A stretch of 64,000 bases of DNA, from NCBI RefSeq assembly GCF_019352175.1, contig NZ_JACBYI010000005.1:62001-126000 (forward strand), read 5' to 3'. The notes under the pieces are model-generated. The model had not been told where the DNA came from and searched no databases. It saw only the letters and a list, made by a program, of their open reading frames with translations. Every line of letters starts with the position of its first letter. Position 1 is the first letter of the stretch. The DNA comes from Paenibacillus sp. S150 (GTDB taxonomy: Bacteria; Bacillota; Bacilli; Paenibacillales; Paenibacillaceae). A program made the translations under genes and the position numbers. This document shows, in pieces, positions 54,033 to 63,987 of this stretch.

Positions 54033-54081
54033 ATTTAGTAATCCGGAATTCCAAAAGATTAATCAGAAAATCACTGAATCC

Positions 54082-54267
54082 ATGCAAATACTCAAAGAGC
54101 ATCTATCCGAAGAAGATTTTGAGCAAGTCGAAAAGCTGTTCGATTTACAAAGTGATACAAACTCTTTGCAATCAGCATTATCGTTTATCCAAGGCTATAG
54201 AACGGTTGCATTAATGATGATTGAGGTATTTACTGGGGAGAAAGAATCTATGCATGAAGGAAAATAA
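54082..54267 (+). pseudogene. DUF6809-like fragment
   Basis: The 61-codon frame from ATG 54082 gives LKEHLSEEDFEQVEKLFDLQ and FIQGYRTVALMMIEVFTGEK, the C-terminal half of DUF6809-like small proteins. In-frame sequence before the ATG (FSNPEFQKINQKITES) is also family-like, but a stop at 54007-54009 and lack of a start show the N-terminal ~30 residues are lost. A relative occurs at 26.0 kb. Confidence 0.6.
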
Positions 54268-54377
54268 TAACCAGTAGGAGAACCGAGGCGGGCAAATGCG
54301 TTTCGGTTTTTATTTTTCTGCTCAACATTCTACTTGGAAGGCGGCAGAATCTTAACACATTTGGAGTAGAGAAGCCT

Positions 54378-55884
54378 GTGGAAAATAAAGAAATTAAGCA
54401 CGTAGCCATATATCTAAGGAAATCTCGGGATGATGGCGAATTTGAAGACGTTCTCTCGAAGCATAGGGATACCCTTCTGGCCTTGGTCGGAAGTTGGAAT
54501 TGGACCTATAGGCTATATGAAGAGGTGGCTTCAGGGGAAAAGATCGAGGCCCGGAAGGAAATGAAGAAATTACTTCGGCATGTCGAAGACAAATTGTATG
54601 ATGGTGTGGTCGTCATGGATATTGACCGTCTAGGCCGTGGAGAAAATAAGGATTGGGCACTCATTAAAGATACATTTTTGAACTCGGAGACGGTAATCAT
54701 CACCCCAAGCAAGATATACGATCTGGAAGTGGACAATGACGATGTATCGTTTGATTTTATGTCCATCTTCGCCAGAATCGAGTACAAAACGATTAAGCGC
54801 AGAATGAAGCAAGGAAAAGAAGCAGGAGCTAAGAAAGGCATGTGGACGAACGGTAAGCCACCATTTCCCTACTATTATGATAAGAATACAAGAGCGGTAC
54901 TGGTAGATGAAGCTAAGCGTCCAATTTATCGAACCATTGTAGAAAAATATTTAATTGGAAATAATCTGGGGCAAATTGCTATTTGGTTGACAGATAACCG
55001 AATACCGACTCCTTATAATATAAAACCAAATGGATAGACAAGGGATGGTCTAACGTGACGGTACAGCGTTTATTGCTAAGTGAAATTCATCTTGGTTATA
55101 TTACCTATGGGAAGACGCGAACCAAGCGAGGACAAGTAGAATTTGTACCTAAAGAAGAACAAATAAAAGCTATAGGTGCACATGAAAAACTAAAAACACA
55201 AGAAGAGCATGATGCCATTAAAGAGCGGTTGGTCAAAAATCGGTTAATGAATCCAAATGGACGCAGAAATCTGTTTCCTTTGTCAGGATTATTATATTGT
55301 GAAAAATGCGGTTGTAAAATGCAGTTCAGAGTAGCTTACAGCAAAAGTAAAGGACAGTATTGGAATACGCTTTGCTATCACCATTATAAAGATGGGATAA
55401 GTGCAAGCAGAAAGGAAAGGCATTGGATGAGGAATTCTTTAATGCATTGTATGATCGAGTAATTCAATTAGACTCGAACATTATTAGGGATATTGAAATG
55501 CATAATAATGGGTTTGTCGACACGAAAGCTATAATTGAAATGAAAGAAGCGGAATTGCATAAAGAGAGTCGGGCTTTTGTTAAGCTACATGAATCTTATG
55601 AAGAGGATATTATTACGAAGCAAGTATTTTTAGAACGAAAGGCTGTCAGGACAAGACAGATTCAGCAGTTGGAGGAAGAATTGCAGAATTTACGGAAGGT
55701 GGTAGTAGATGAAAGCAATTATCCTACGATGGAGCAGATTGTTAAACGGATTGGGCAGTTTAGGGAGTTGTGGAGTGAAGCGGTGACTAGTGAAGAGAAG
55801 GATCGGGCGTTGAAGAAGCTGGTAGAGCGGGTTGTGTATAATCGGGAAGGGAATCGGGTGGAGTTGACGGTTTGTTATAGATGA
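54378..55884 (+). pseudogene. Large serine recombinase, two frameshifts
   Basis: Resolvase domain: AIYLRKSRDDG with nucleophile Ser, LYDGVVVMDIDRLGRGE, IFARIEYKTIKRRMKQG. Then recombinase, zinc-ribbon (YCEKCGCKMQF) and coiled-coil (residues KAVRTRQIQQLEEEL) regions, ~500 residues in total. Frame 1 ends at 55037 (TAG), frame 2 covers ~55026-55420 (KWIDKGWSNVTVQRLL), frame 3 from ~55414 to 55884 (ALDEEFFNALYDRVIQ). Likely an inactive integrase of the island; a sequencing error at both sites is possible but less likely. Confidence 0.88.
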
Positions 55885-55906
55885 TTTGAATTAGGATAAG
55901 TCTTTG

Positions 55907-55940
55907 GAGGCTTCTGGAAAAAACTCCAGAAGCCTCTTTT
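55907..55940 (+). terminator. Terminator after the recombinase
   Basis: GAGGCTTCTGGA / TCCAGAAGCCTC 12-bp perfect stem with a six-base A-rich loop and TTTT tail, starting 23 bases past the stop. Confidence 0.88.
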
Positions 55941-55950
55941 AATATGGTAC

Positions 55951-56540
55951 AATATACCTAAATTAGCTATTATCAGACTTACAACTTCATATAAAGAGGC
56001 AATAAATAGCGTAAAGAGCTTTATCGATATTAAGGAAAGTGATCTATTATCGCTTGATGTATTAGGACAAATCAGAAATAAAGTAACACATTTTGGTATT
56101 TATAGAGAAATTGATTTTCATGAAGTTATTGGAACAATAAATAACACAATACAGTTTCTTATTGAAAGCTTATTTCCTTCTCTCATGAATGACGGAACTG
56201 ACTATTATAATTTGGATGAGCTAATTATGAAGCTTAATGAAACCCTAGAATTGGCTAGCTATCAGGAGCCATTTACTGGTCGGGTTATTTTGGAGAAGAG
56301 TTTGCAAATCTCAATAATCTAATTGATGAAGTCAAAAACGAAAATGAGTTTCAGGAATTCTTAGACCAGCGTAACATGGAGATATATATTGAACGCGATT
56401 GGTATATTGATGCGAGCACGTTTAAGATATTTTTCTTTGATGACTACGAGGATAAATCACTAGAGTTCAGCACTGTTAATTATCCTAGTTTTAACATTAC
56501 TTTTTTAAAGAATAATGATAATTGCTTACATAGAAATTAA
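55951..56540 (+). pseudogene. Broken gene of unknown function
   Basis: No start codon, but a protein-like translation runs PKLAIIRLTTSYKEAINSVK, LDVLGQIRNKVTHFGIYRE, IQFLIESLFPSLMNDGTDYY to ~56320. A frameshift near 56290 switches to FANLNNLIDEVKNENEF, QRNMEIYIERDWYIDAST, ending in TAA at 56538-56540. The RNKVTHFG segment recalls HEPN-type RNase or abortive-infection proteins, but this is only a resemblance. N-terminus lost; AT-rich, like the surrounding island. Confidence 0.5.
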
Positions 56541-56889
56541 CATAATTTACCAAACGACAATGATAACGCAATATATGAATGAAGTAAAGTAGGTGGCATA
56601 TCTAGCAACAACTTTGATTTCTTGGGCTCGAAGAAGCAGTTTTAAAAAAGACAATATAGTTCCAATACTTTAAAATCTATATTGAAAAAGAATATTCTTG
56701 AAAGTTATTCAGGAAGTCTGAACTTCAGTTAACTTCGGATTCAAGCATCGGGGCATTCACCCCTCGGTCAGGCAAAGGTAATGGGAGGGAGAGGATTCGG
56801 CCGATCTCCAATATCAGTATTTCCAAATTTTTAAAAAGACTACTTTTATCAAATTATGTAAAACAGGACTTCGAAAAGGAGTGTTTCGT
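56541..56889. other. Promoter region of the Wadjet operon
   Basis: About 350 bases without a gene. GGGGCATTCACCCC (56750-56763) is a small inverted repeat. An AAGGAG at 56876-56881 is the jetA ribosome site. Confidence 0.4.
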
Positions 56890-58434
56890 TTGGATTTGTC
56901 ATTGACGCGTGCTATAAAAGAAGCAAGTTATTTGTCAACACAAAAAACGCACCGATATCGTCCAATATTAAGATACATGTATGAGCAACATCGTATATTT
57001 AATAATGAAGTTTTACCGATAGAAATTTTCACGCATCTTAAACAATTCCCGGAGTTTGGGGATTATACTCTCGAAGAGCAAGATGCTGATTTATCGGTTT
57101 TAGTTCAAAACAATAACTTAGTGTTGAATCAAGTTAATACAGATGCTGTTACATTAGAAGAACTTATTAAGAATCGAAAAACGTATTCTCTAACGGAATA
57201 TACCATTGAGTTTGAAAAAATGCTAATTTTTATGGAGAAAAAGCTTCATCGTATACGCGGTGGTTCGTTGGACAAAAATCTCACTGAGCGCTTATATAAT
57301 GCACTTATAAAATTAAATGCATTCTCTGTGCCAACTGATTTGGATCCGACTTCGCTTATTCAATTATATGAAGCATGGGACGAGCTGTTTGAACGGTTTA
57401 CAAAGCTTGATAATGATGCTTCGGATTATTTGAATCATATCAGCGGTGATAAATTGGACAGCAAGATGGAAACCGATGCCTTCATCGTATTTAAAAATCA
57501 GTTTTGTTCTTATTTAACGGATTTTATGGTTGAGCTTAACCGTAATTCGCCTGCGATTATAAATATTATTACACGCATTTCGGAGAAGAAAATTCAGAAC
57601 ATTATAATGCAGCTCGTCCGCTATAAGAAAAATATCCCGACCACGACGGCTGTATCGGATAAAGATTATTTCGATACCTTTTTTGATGTATGGACAGGCA
57701 TCCGTAACTGGTTTCTAGCAAGTGGTACCAAATCGAGCAAAGCATTTCAACTTGAAGTTCGCACTCGGGATGCTATCAGTAAAATGTCTAAGCTTGCACA
57801 TTTTCACGCGGAGCGGCAATTTGTGAAAAAGAGCCGAGTAACAGAATTTTTACGACTTGCAGACATGGTGCATGAGTCCTGCAACTTGGAAGAAGCCCAT
57901 AAAGTTTTTTCTTACTTATTCGGGTTTGAAGGCATCCAGCATTTCAAAGTCGCACGGAAATCTTCGGATAGAAATGATGGAACGGTATGGGATTTTGACC
58001 CGGATGAACTAGATGTGACGTACCGTATTCGACCGCCGTCCGACAGAACCATAAAACAGAATTTGAAGGTATCGAAAGTGAGCCAGGAATCACTCGAACT
58101 GCAACGGTTGCTCGCGAAGCGGCTGACGTACGAGGAAGGTGTACTAAAAGCGCTCGTGGAGCAGCCCTGCTTGGTCCTAAAGGATTTGGACATCGGAGTT
58201 GAGCCGTTTGTTCGAAAAGCATTATTGGATTGGATAAGCGCAGCGCTTTTGAATCCAATTGGTTACGGCATCTATGAAGGTACCACAGAACTTGGCGTGA
58301 AATTTAAACTCCATAAGGCTAGTAACGATATCATCGAATTGCATTGTTCGGATGGAATCCTCTTCTTGCCGGATTTCGAACTGACATTCACGGAGGTGAA
58401 AACACATGAAAAAGCTGTCACAGGAATTTCTTAA
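56890..58434 (+). CDS. jetA: Wadjet type II protein JetA (TIGR02677/DUF2397-like)
   Basis: A 514-residue protein. TTG at 56890 is eight bases after AAGGAG; GTG at 56881 overlaps it. The N-terminal region has the family pattern RYRPILRYMYEQHRIF, FPEFGDYTLEEQDADL and LIKNRKTYSLTEYTIEFEKM, then RGGSLDKNL. JetA is the kleisin-like part of the Wadjet SMC complex, which loop-extrudes and with JetD cuts small circular DNA such as plasmids. It overlaps jetB by 29 bases. The match is by remembered family pattern, not a search. Confidence 0.85.
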   Translation: MDLSLTRAIKEASYLSTQKTHRYRPILRYMYEQHRIFNNEVLPIEIFTHLKQFPEFGDYTLEEQDADLSVLVQNNNLVLNQVNTDAVTLEELIKNRKTYSLTEYTIEFEKMLIFMEKKLHRIRGGSLDKNLTERLYNALIKLNAFSVPTDLDPTSLIQLYEAWDELFERFTKLDNDASDYLNHISGDKLDSKMETDAFIVFKNQFCSYLTDFMVELNRNSPAIINIITRISEKKIQNIIMQLVRYKKNIPTTTAVSDKDYFDTFFDVWTGIRNWFLASGTKSSKAFQLEVRTRDAISKMSKLAHFHAERQFVKKSRVTEFLRLADMVHESCNLEEAHKVFSYLFGFEGIQHFKVARKSSDRNDGTVWDFDPDELDVTYRIRPPSDRTIKQNLKVSKVSQESLELQRLLAKRLTYEEGVLKALVEQPCLVLKDLDIGVEPFVRKALLDWISAALLNPIGYGIYEGTTELGVKFKLHKASNDIIELHCSDGILFLPDFELTFTEVKTHEKAVTGIS

Positions 58435-59599
58435 TTGCATTCATCAATTGCTTGATAGTTTTTGGGTTGTGCGCAAGGAAAATCCAGAGCTGTTTTATGA
58501 AATCAAACAAAATGAAGGGTTCCTGCGCGACTACTTTAAGGACTATTTCCGTTTTAAATTGGTTGTTGGTACAGATTTTGCAAAAGTCGAGAAGTTTCAA
58601 GTAACACCTCAACCATCAACAGGCATATCTGATTTCAAAGAAGTCAAAGATTACGTCATTTTTTACTGCGTACTTGCGTTTTTGGATGGGAAGGCGTCAA
58701 AACAATTTGCGTTGTCGGACGTTTGCCAAGCGGTCGTTTCGTACTACCCGAGGAGTTCAAAGGAAAAAGTCGGTGAAAATACACCGGCGTTAACATGGAA
58801 GGGTAACGAAGGATATAAAAACCGTTTATCCCTTGTCCGTGTATTGAAAGAAGCTGTTCGGCGGTGTCTGATAGAAGTAATGGATAAAAATATTGAAGAC
58901 TTCCAAGACCGAGAAACGAATGATGCGCTGCTGCGTTCAACCGGACTTGTAAAATATTTCATGCGTAATATCAGTTTTAATATTGAAGAAAAATTGACGC
59001 TGAATGATATTGTGTTGCTTCAAGAAACGCAGGAACGGGAATTAGGTGTAGAAAGAAGGCATTTACTGTATCGGAAACTGTTTTTGGAGCCAGCCTTGTA
59101 TCGGCATGAAGTATTGGCGGTAGATTTTGATTACTTAAGACAGTACGGTCGCCACCTAAATGAACATGCCGAAAAATACTACGATATGAATGTAGATGTC
59201 TACGGGAGCAGTGCTTTTTTAGTAAAAGAGAACGTCGGCACGTTTCGGCGTTTTTTTCCAGCTAGTAATGCCGAATCAAATCTAGTTGTTCAGTTTGCAA
59301 CGTTGTTGCGGCTTAAAATCATCGACGATAATGACAGTCTCCTTGAACAAAAAGACGGGACGGTCATTTTAACAAATATTGATTTGGATATTATGTGCCG
59401 ACAGCTTATAGATGAGAACAGTCATGGATGGACGACGGGCCTAAAAAGCATGAGTGTCGCTGAAATTAAGAATATAATTAAAAACATGCTATTTGATTGG
59501 AAGTTAGCGTTGTCAACGCAAGAAGGCGATTTGAAACTATACGATGTAATTGGAAGATTCTTCGAAAAACCTAAAGAAGAAAAAAATAAAGGAGCATGA
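58406..59599 (+). CDS. jetB: Wadjet type II protein JetB (TIGR02678/DUF2398-like)
   Basis: A 397-residue protein with GGAGGTGAAA before ATG, within the jetA end. The middle segment RRHLLYRKLFLEPALYRHEV and YDMNVDVYGSSAFLVKE match the pattern of TIGR02678 proteins. JetB is the KITE-like (winged-helix) subunit that pairs with JetA at the SMC heads. Length is in the expected range (about 380-400). The stop overlaps the jetC start. Confidence 0.85.
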   Translation: MKKLSQEFLNCIHQLLDSFWVVRKENPELFYEIKQNEGFLRDYFKDYFRFKLVVGTDFAKVEKFQVTPQPSTGISDFKEVKDYVIFYCVLAFLDGKASKQFALSDVCQAVVSYYPRSSKEKVGENTPALTWKGNEGYKNRLSLVRVLKEAVRRCLIEVMDKNIEDFQDRETNDALLRSTGLVKYFMRNISFNIEEKLTLNDIVLLQETQERELGVERRHLLYRKLFLEPALYRHEVLAVDFDYLRQYGRHLNEHAEKYYDMNVDVYGSSAFLVKENVGTFRRFFPASNAESNLVVQFATLLRLKIIDDNDSLLEQKDGTVILTNIDLDIMCRQLIDENSHGWTTGLKSMSVAEIKNIIKNMLFDWKLALSTQEGDLKLYDVIGRFFEKPKEEKNKGA

Positions 59600-59601
59600 T
59601 G

Positions 59602-62600
59602 ATGACTAACAATGTACGGCGTTGGAAGCCTCACCGAGTCATCCTATTTAATTATTGGTATTTTAATTATGAAGAATATTACTTCAAGAACGGAAGACTG
59701 CTATTGCGTGGTCATAATGGTGCGGGAAAGTCTATTGCCATGAACACGCTTTTTACATTTATGCTGGATGGAAACAAAGACCCTAAACGATTGGACCCAT
59801 TTGAGTCCAGTGACCGCAAGTTTTATGACATCTTGCTTGGTGAAGAATCGTTAAACAAGGACATCATCGAGCGCATTGGTTATGTTGTGATTGAATATAA
59901 GTTGACGAACACGGAGCAGTACATCACGACAGGATTTGGACTGCATTCCAAACGAAAAAACAGAAGGTTGGAAGATGCCTGGGGGTTTGTAATTCATGAC
60001 CGTTCTCGGCGTATTGGGCGCGGACCAAATCCGATTTCGCTCTACAAGGTAGAAGTATTAGATGGTTCACCTGAGCAAATCCCTTTGGATAGAAAAGAAA
60101 TAACGGCAGTAATCAGTGAGAGTGGTACGGTCGTTGATAGTAAAGAATACGCTGAACTGATCAATAAGCAACTATTCAAGTTTCCGGATGTAACAGGACT
60201 TAAACTTTTTACTGATGTTCTCGTGCGTCTTAAGAGCCCTAAGTTAACCAAAGGCGGGGGGCCTGACGATTTAAAGGAAACGCTGAACGAATCATTGCCA
60301 CCATTGTCCGACCCTGAATTGTCCGCTTTAACCACTACCGTAGAAGCGCAAGAACAAACACAGCGGGAAATCCTAAAAACGCAAAATGACCTTAGTTTTG
60401 CAACGAAACTGGATAAAGGCTATGAAGAATATGTTTCATATGTATTTGCGGAGAAGGCTAAGTACTATTTGGAAAGCAAAAACACGTGGAATGCCATTGC
60501 TTTGGAACAGCAGACGGTACAAAGAGATATTGAAACTAAGAGTGTTGACTACGATGATACCGAGCAAAAAATCCGAAACATCGAACGTGAAATTGAAGGT
60601 TTGAAGCAAGCAAGGCAGGAATTGGGGCATGATGAAATAGCGGATTTGGATGATACTCTTCAATCTGCCAGACAAGAGCTAACCAGAATATCGCATGAAA
60701 AATCAGACAAAACAAACCGCTATGAATTGAAGAAAAAATCATTAACTGATGCTAATAATGAACGGCGTAATATTGAAAATGAATTGTGGGCTATTGAGAA
60801 AGAACTCAATGTCGCGTTGGAGAGTTTGGAGGAGCTGGGAATGGATTCGGCATTTGAAGACATCTATCTGGCATTCTCTGACCATTTCAAACGGAATGAA
60901 AGAATTGGTAATTATATTTTTACAAATTGGGACTCTGAAATAAGAATTAGGTTTCAAAGGCTTGTAGGGCTGCTCAAACAAGTTAAAGAACTGGACCAAA
61001 AGAAGCGCGATCTGGATGGTATGAGACAACAAATTGAAGAGAAACAAGATGCTCTTGAAAACGAAAGAGAAAAGCGCACTACTCTGGCGAACACCTATGA
61101 TATGGAACGAAACAACGCTTATATAGAGCTTGAAAACTGGATAAACGAATTAACAGCTCTTGTGCTCAGCGTTAATAGCAGTACGAGCGTGAAACGGATG
61201 ATTAATGGATATCTGGAAAATGTGACTGAAGAACAGTTGATGTCACCAATCTCTGGTGAGCGCCAAGAACAAGTGTCCCAGTGTCTTAAGGAGCAAGCAT
61301 CGCTAGAAGCACAAATGCAATCAAAGGTTAAAGAAAGAGATCTTGCTAAAGAAGAAATCGTTGTTCTTGAGGGAACTGATGAAATTGAACCTGAACTTCC
61401 GGTAGCCAAGCAAAACCAGTTACGCGAGTTCAAAGAAAAGGGGATTCCATACGTACCGTTTTACGCTGTGGTAGATTTCAAAAAAAACCTTACTGAGGAA
61501 CAGAAGTCACGTTTGGAGTCGGTACTGACCGAAACTGGTATACTAACTTCGCTGATTGTACCCGCTAATCGCTATAACGAAGCGTTGTCCGGAACAGTTC
61601 TTAGTACACATCAGGCTCAGGCACCAAACAATCTAACAAAGTATCTAGATGTTTCGGTTTCGGTTGCTGGCGATGTGAGCCAAGATGATGTGTTAGCAGT
61701 TCTGAAGGGGATTTCGGTTTTCGATGAGGACGCCCATTTTGTAACGGCTGAAGGGTCATTTAAAGGTTCCTTTATAGCCGGAACGGCTTCGCAGTATGGT
61801 GTAGCCAAATATATTGGAAAGCATGCGCGGGAACAAGAGCGGCTCCGCATAATTGCAGCGTTGAAAGAAAAAGTTGCTGCTCTTAAGTTTGAAATTGATA
61901 GGCTTGAAGTGCTTTCTAATGAAAGTAAAACGCGACAATGGAAAATTGAAGTTGAGTACCAATCGTTCCCGAAATTTCCTACTCTAAAAGATGCCAAGCA
62001 ACAATTTGAAGTCGTTGCAAAACGCATTGCGGAATTGTTGGAACCTGAGCTTGCGTCGTTAAATGAAAAATTCAAGGAACTAAACACCAGGGTGGAGACA
62101 CAAAGCAGGAACCTGAATGTAGAGTTCGAAGACATCCCTATTGAGAAAAACGAGCAAGTCGTAAATGATGCGTGTGATGGTTTGCGCAATTTCGAGCGAG
62201 CGTTATCAAATCTAAAGAGTTCTTACCGTTCACGAGGGGATAAACAAAGTCTTCTAAGGAATCAAGATGACAAGATTGGTGCTATTATTGATGGTGTGGA
62301 TGATGCAAGGGCGGCTGTTCTGTCGCTAGATGGGCAAATCAAGAATATAGGCATTCGAATAGAAAACTATGAAAAGCAATTACAAGACATTGGCGCGGAT
62401 AACATTCGTGAGCTTGCCAAAAATATTAACGATAAACTGGAACAATTGCCAAAGGACCAAAGGGCGCTAGACGGACAACTTAATGACCTGAAAAACGATT
62501 TAAAAAATCTTCGTGACCGCCTTCCGATTGGAGCTCAGAAAGAACAGTTTATGAAGGAGCTAGTTTCGGCTTGGGAAACTGCCTTTCTGCAAGATGTAAA

Positions 62601-63789
62601 AGAATTCAGTGAAAAGTTTGGGCTTGAAAACGAATCAGATACGAAATCCCTTGCCGAGAGTCTCATGTCGAAGTTCGGGCAACTCCTCACGAAGAAGGAT
62701 AGAACGAAAAATAAAAGCGAGTTGGGTAACGTCTTCTCGGATGCTGATAAGGGATTGCCGGAATACAACTTAATGATGGAGCCGGTGGAATTCGAAGTTG
62801 ATTTTTCACATATCACTATTGAAGACGAAAGTCGAGTTGAAATGCTTAAAATGATAGCTAGACGTGAAAAAATTACACTAGAGTATCAGGCGCGGCGTGT
62901 TTCGCCGTCGTTTGCCAAAGCCAAACTGACCGAGCAAGACAAAACGCTTGCAGAGGTAATGGCTGAAAAGGACCGCGAGATTTACGAAGACATCCTGATT
63001 AACCATATCGGAGAAACGATAAAAAACAAAATTCGAAATGCAAAGGAATGGGTAACACGTATCAACACAATAATGGAAAAGACGCAGAACTCCAGCGGAC
63101 TAAAGTTTGATGTCGAGTGGTCACCGAAAAAGACTGACAGTGAACAAGAACTCGATACGATAGAATTAGTTCGATTTTTGGAGAAGGATCCCATGTGGCT
63201 TGCGGATCCCGATAGGAAAAGGATAGCTCAGCATTTTCGTTCCAAGGTGTATGAAGCGAAACGCAAATCTGAGTTGAGCGGTACACCAACCTTCATGGAA
63301 GATATTAAGTTGGTCTTGGATTATCGAGATTGGTATGAATTCATTATTTACTACGAAAAAACAGGCGAAAAGCGTAAAGAAATGAAGAAAAGCAATTACA
63401 ACACCTTCTCCGGCGGTGAGCGAGCAATGGCGATGTATACGCCACTCCTAGCAGCGGTTGATGCACGTTTGCAAAATGCTCACTGCGAAGCACCTCGTAT
63501 ATTTGCATTAGACGAAGCGTTTGCTGGCGTAGATGATAACAATATCAAAGAAGCATTCAAGGTTATTGAAATGTACGACTTTGATTACACATTAAACTCA
63601 CAATCCTTATGGGGTTGTTACGAGGAAGTACCTGATCTGTCGATTTATGTTCTGAATCGGATGGGGAATTCAAACCTTGTTAATTCAACTTCATACTCAT
63701 GGAATGGTATTAAGCGGACGCGTGTGGAAGAGCCGTATGAAACAAGTGAGGACGTTCAATCTCCTTTTTCTCCAGTTACATTGTTTTGA
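59602..63789 (+). CDS. jetC: Wadjet type II SMC/MukB-like ATPase JetC (TIGR02680-like)
   Basis: A 1395-residue SMC protein. ATG at 59602 is seven bases after GGAG; ATG 59596 and 59599 are too close. N-terminal RRWKPHRVILFNYWYFN, GRLLLRGHNGAGKS (Walker A, residues ~37-44) and LDGNKDPKRLDPFESSDR are the family signature. Long coiled coils (residues ~230-1000) are interrupted by a hinge. C-terminal FSGGERAMAMYTPLLAA (signature) and FALDEAFAGVDDNN (Walker B) complete the ATPase. JetC dimers extrude DNA loops; JetD cuts. Confidence 0.93.
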   Translation: MTNNVRRWKPHRVILFNYWYFNYEEYYFKNGRLLLRGHNGAGKSIAMNTLFTFMLDGNKDPKRLDPFESSDRKFYDILLGEESLNKDIIERIGYVVIEYKLTNTEQYITTGFGLHSKRKNRRLEDAWGFVIHDRSRRIGRGPNPISLYKVEVLDGSPEQIPLDRKEITAVISESGTVVDSKEYAELINKQLFKFPDVTGLKLFTDVLVRLKSPKLTKGGGPDDLKETLNESLPPLSDPELSALTTTVEAQEQTQREILKTQNDLSFATKLDKGYEEYVSYVFAEKAKYYLESKNTWNAIALEQQTVQRDIETKSVDYDDTEQKIRNIEREIEGLKQARQELGHDEIADLDDTLQSARQELTRISHEKSDKTNRYELKKKSLTDANNERRNIENELWAIEKELNVALESLEELGMDSAFEDIYLAFSDHFKRNERIGNYIFTNWDSEIRIRFQRLVGLLKQVKELDQKKRDLDGMRQQIEEKQDALENEREKRTTLANTYDMERNNAYIELENWINELTALVLSVNSSTSVKRMINGYLENVTEEQLMSPISGERQEQVSQCLKEQASLEAQMQSKVKERDLAKEEIVVLEGTDEIEPELPVAKQNQLREFKEKGIPYVPFYAVVDFKKNLTEEQKSRLESVLTETGILTSLIVPANRYNEALSGTVLSTHQAQAPNNLTKYLDVSVSVAGDVSQDDVLAVLKGISVFDEDAHFVTAEGSFKGSFIAGTASQYGVAKYIGKHAREQERLRIIAALKEKVAALKFEIDRLEVLSNESKTRQWKIEVEYQSFPKFPTLKDAKQQFEVVAKRIAELLEPELASLNEKFKELNTRVETQSRNLNVEFEDIPIEKNEQVVNDACDGLRNFERALSNLKSSYRSRGDKQSLLRNQDDKIGAIIDGVDDARAAVLSLDGQIKNIGIRIENYEKQLQDIGADNIRELAKNINDKLEQLPKDQRALDGQLNDLKNDLKNLRDRLPIGAQKEQFMKELVSAWETAFLQDVKEFSEKFGLENESDTKSLAESLMSKFGQLLTKKDRTKNKSELGNVFSDADKGLPEYNLMMEPVEFEVDFSHITIEDESRVEMLKMIARREKITLEYQARRVSPSFAKAKLTEQDKTLAEVMAEKDREIYEDILINHIGETIKNKIRNAKEWVTRINTIMEKTQNSSGLKFDVEWSPKKTDSEQELDTIELVRFLEKDPMWLADPDRKRIAQHFRSKVYEAKRKSELSGTPTFMEDIKLVLDYRDWYEFIIYYEKTGEKRKEMKKSNYNTFSGGERAMAMYTPLLAAVDARLQNAHCEAPRIFALDEAFAGVDDNNIKEAFKVIEMYDFDYTLNSQSLWGCYEEVPDLSIYVLNRMGNSNLVNSTSYSWNGIKRTRVEEPYETSEDVQSPFSPVTLF

Positions 63790-63987
63790 GTTAGGTGGCG
63801 TCCACCACATGCAGCGTAACGTAGGCAAATGCAATTCCTCATGGAATGGACAAATGCATGAGTAATAGTGCCACAAGATGTCTTGTTTTCTTATCGTGAA
63901 CGATCACCCTTGCGGCAAGAAAGAATTATCGATTAAAAAGATGAAAGTACTTATCTTATAGTAAAACATACCGGAGGAACTGGAGAG

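Noticed and set aside
56890..63789. Type I Wadjet or chromosomal MukBEF
   Set aside because: The JetA and JetC N-terminal patterns match TIGR02677 and TIGR02680 (type II); no MukE/MukF-like sequence and the organism type argues against MukBEF.
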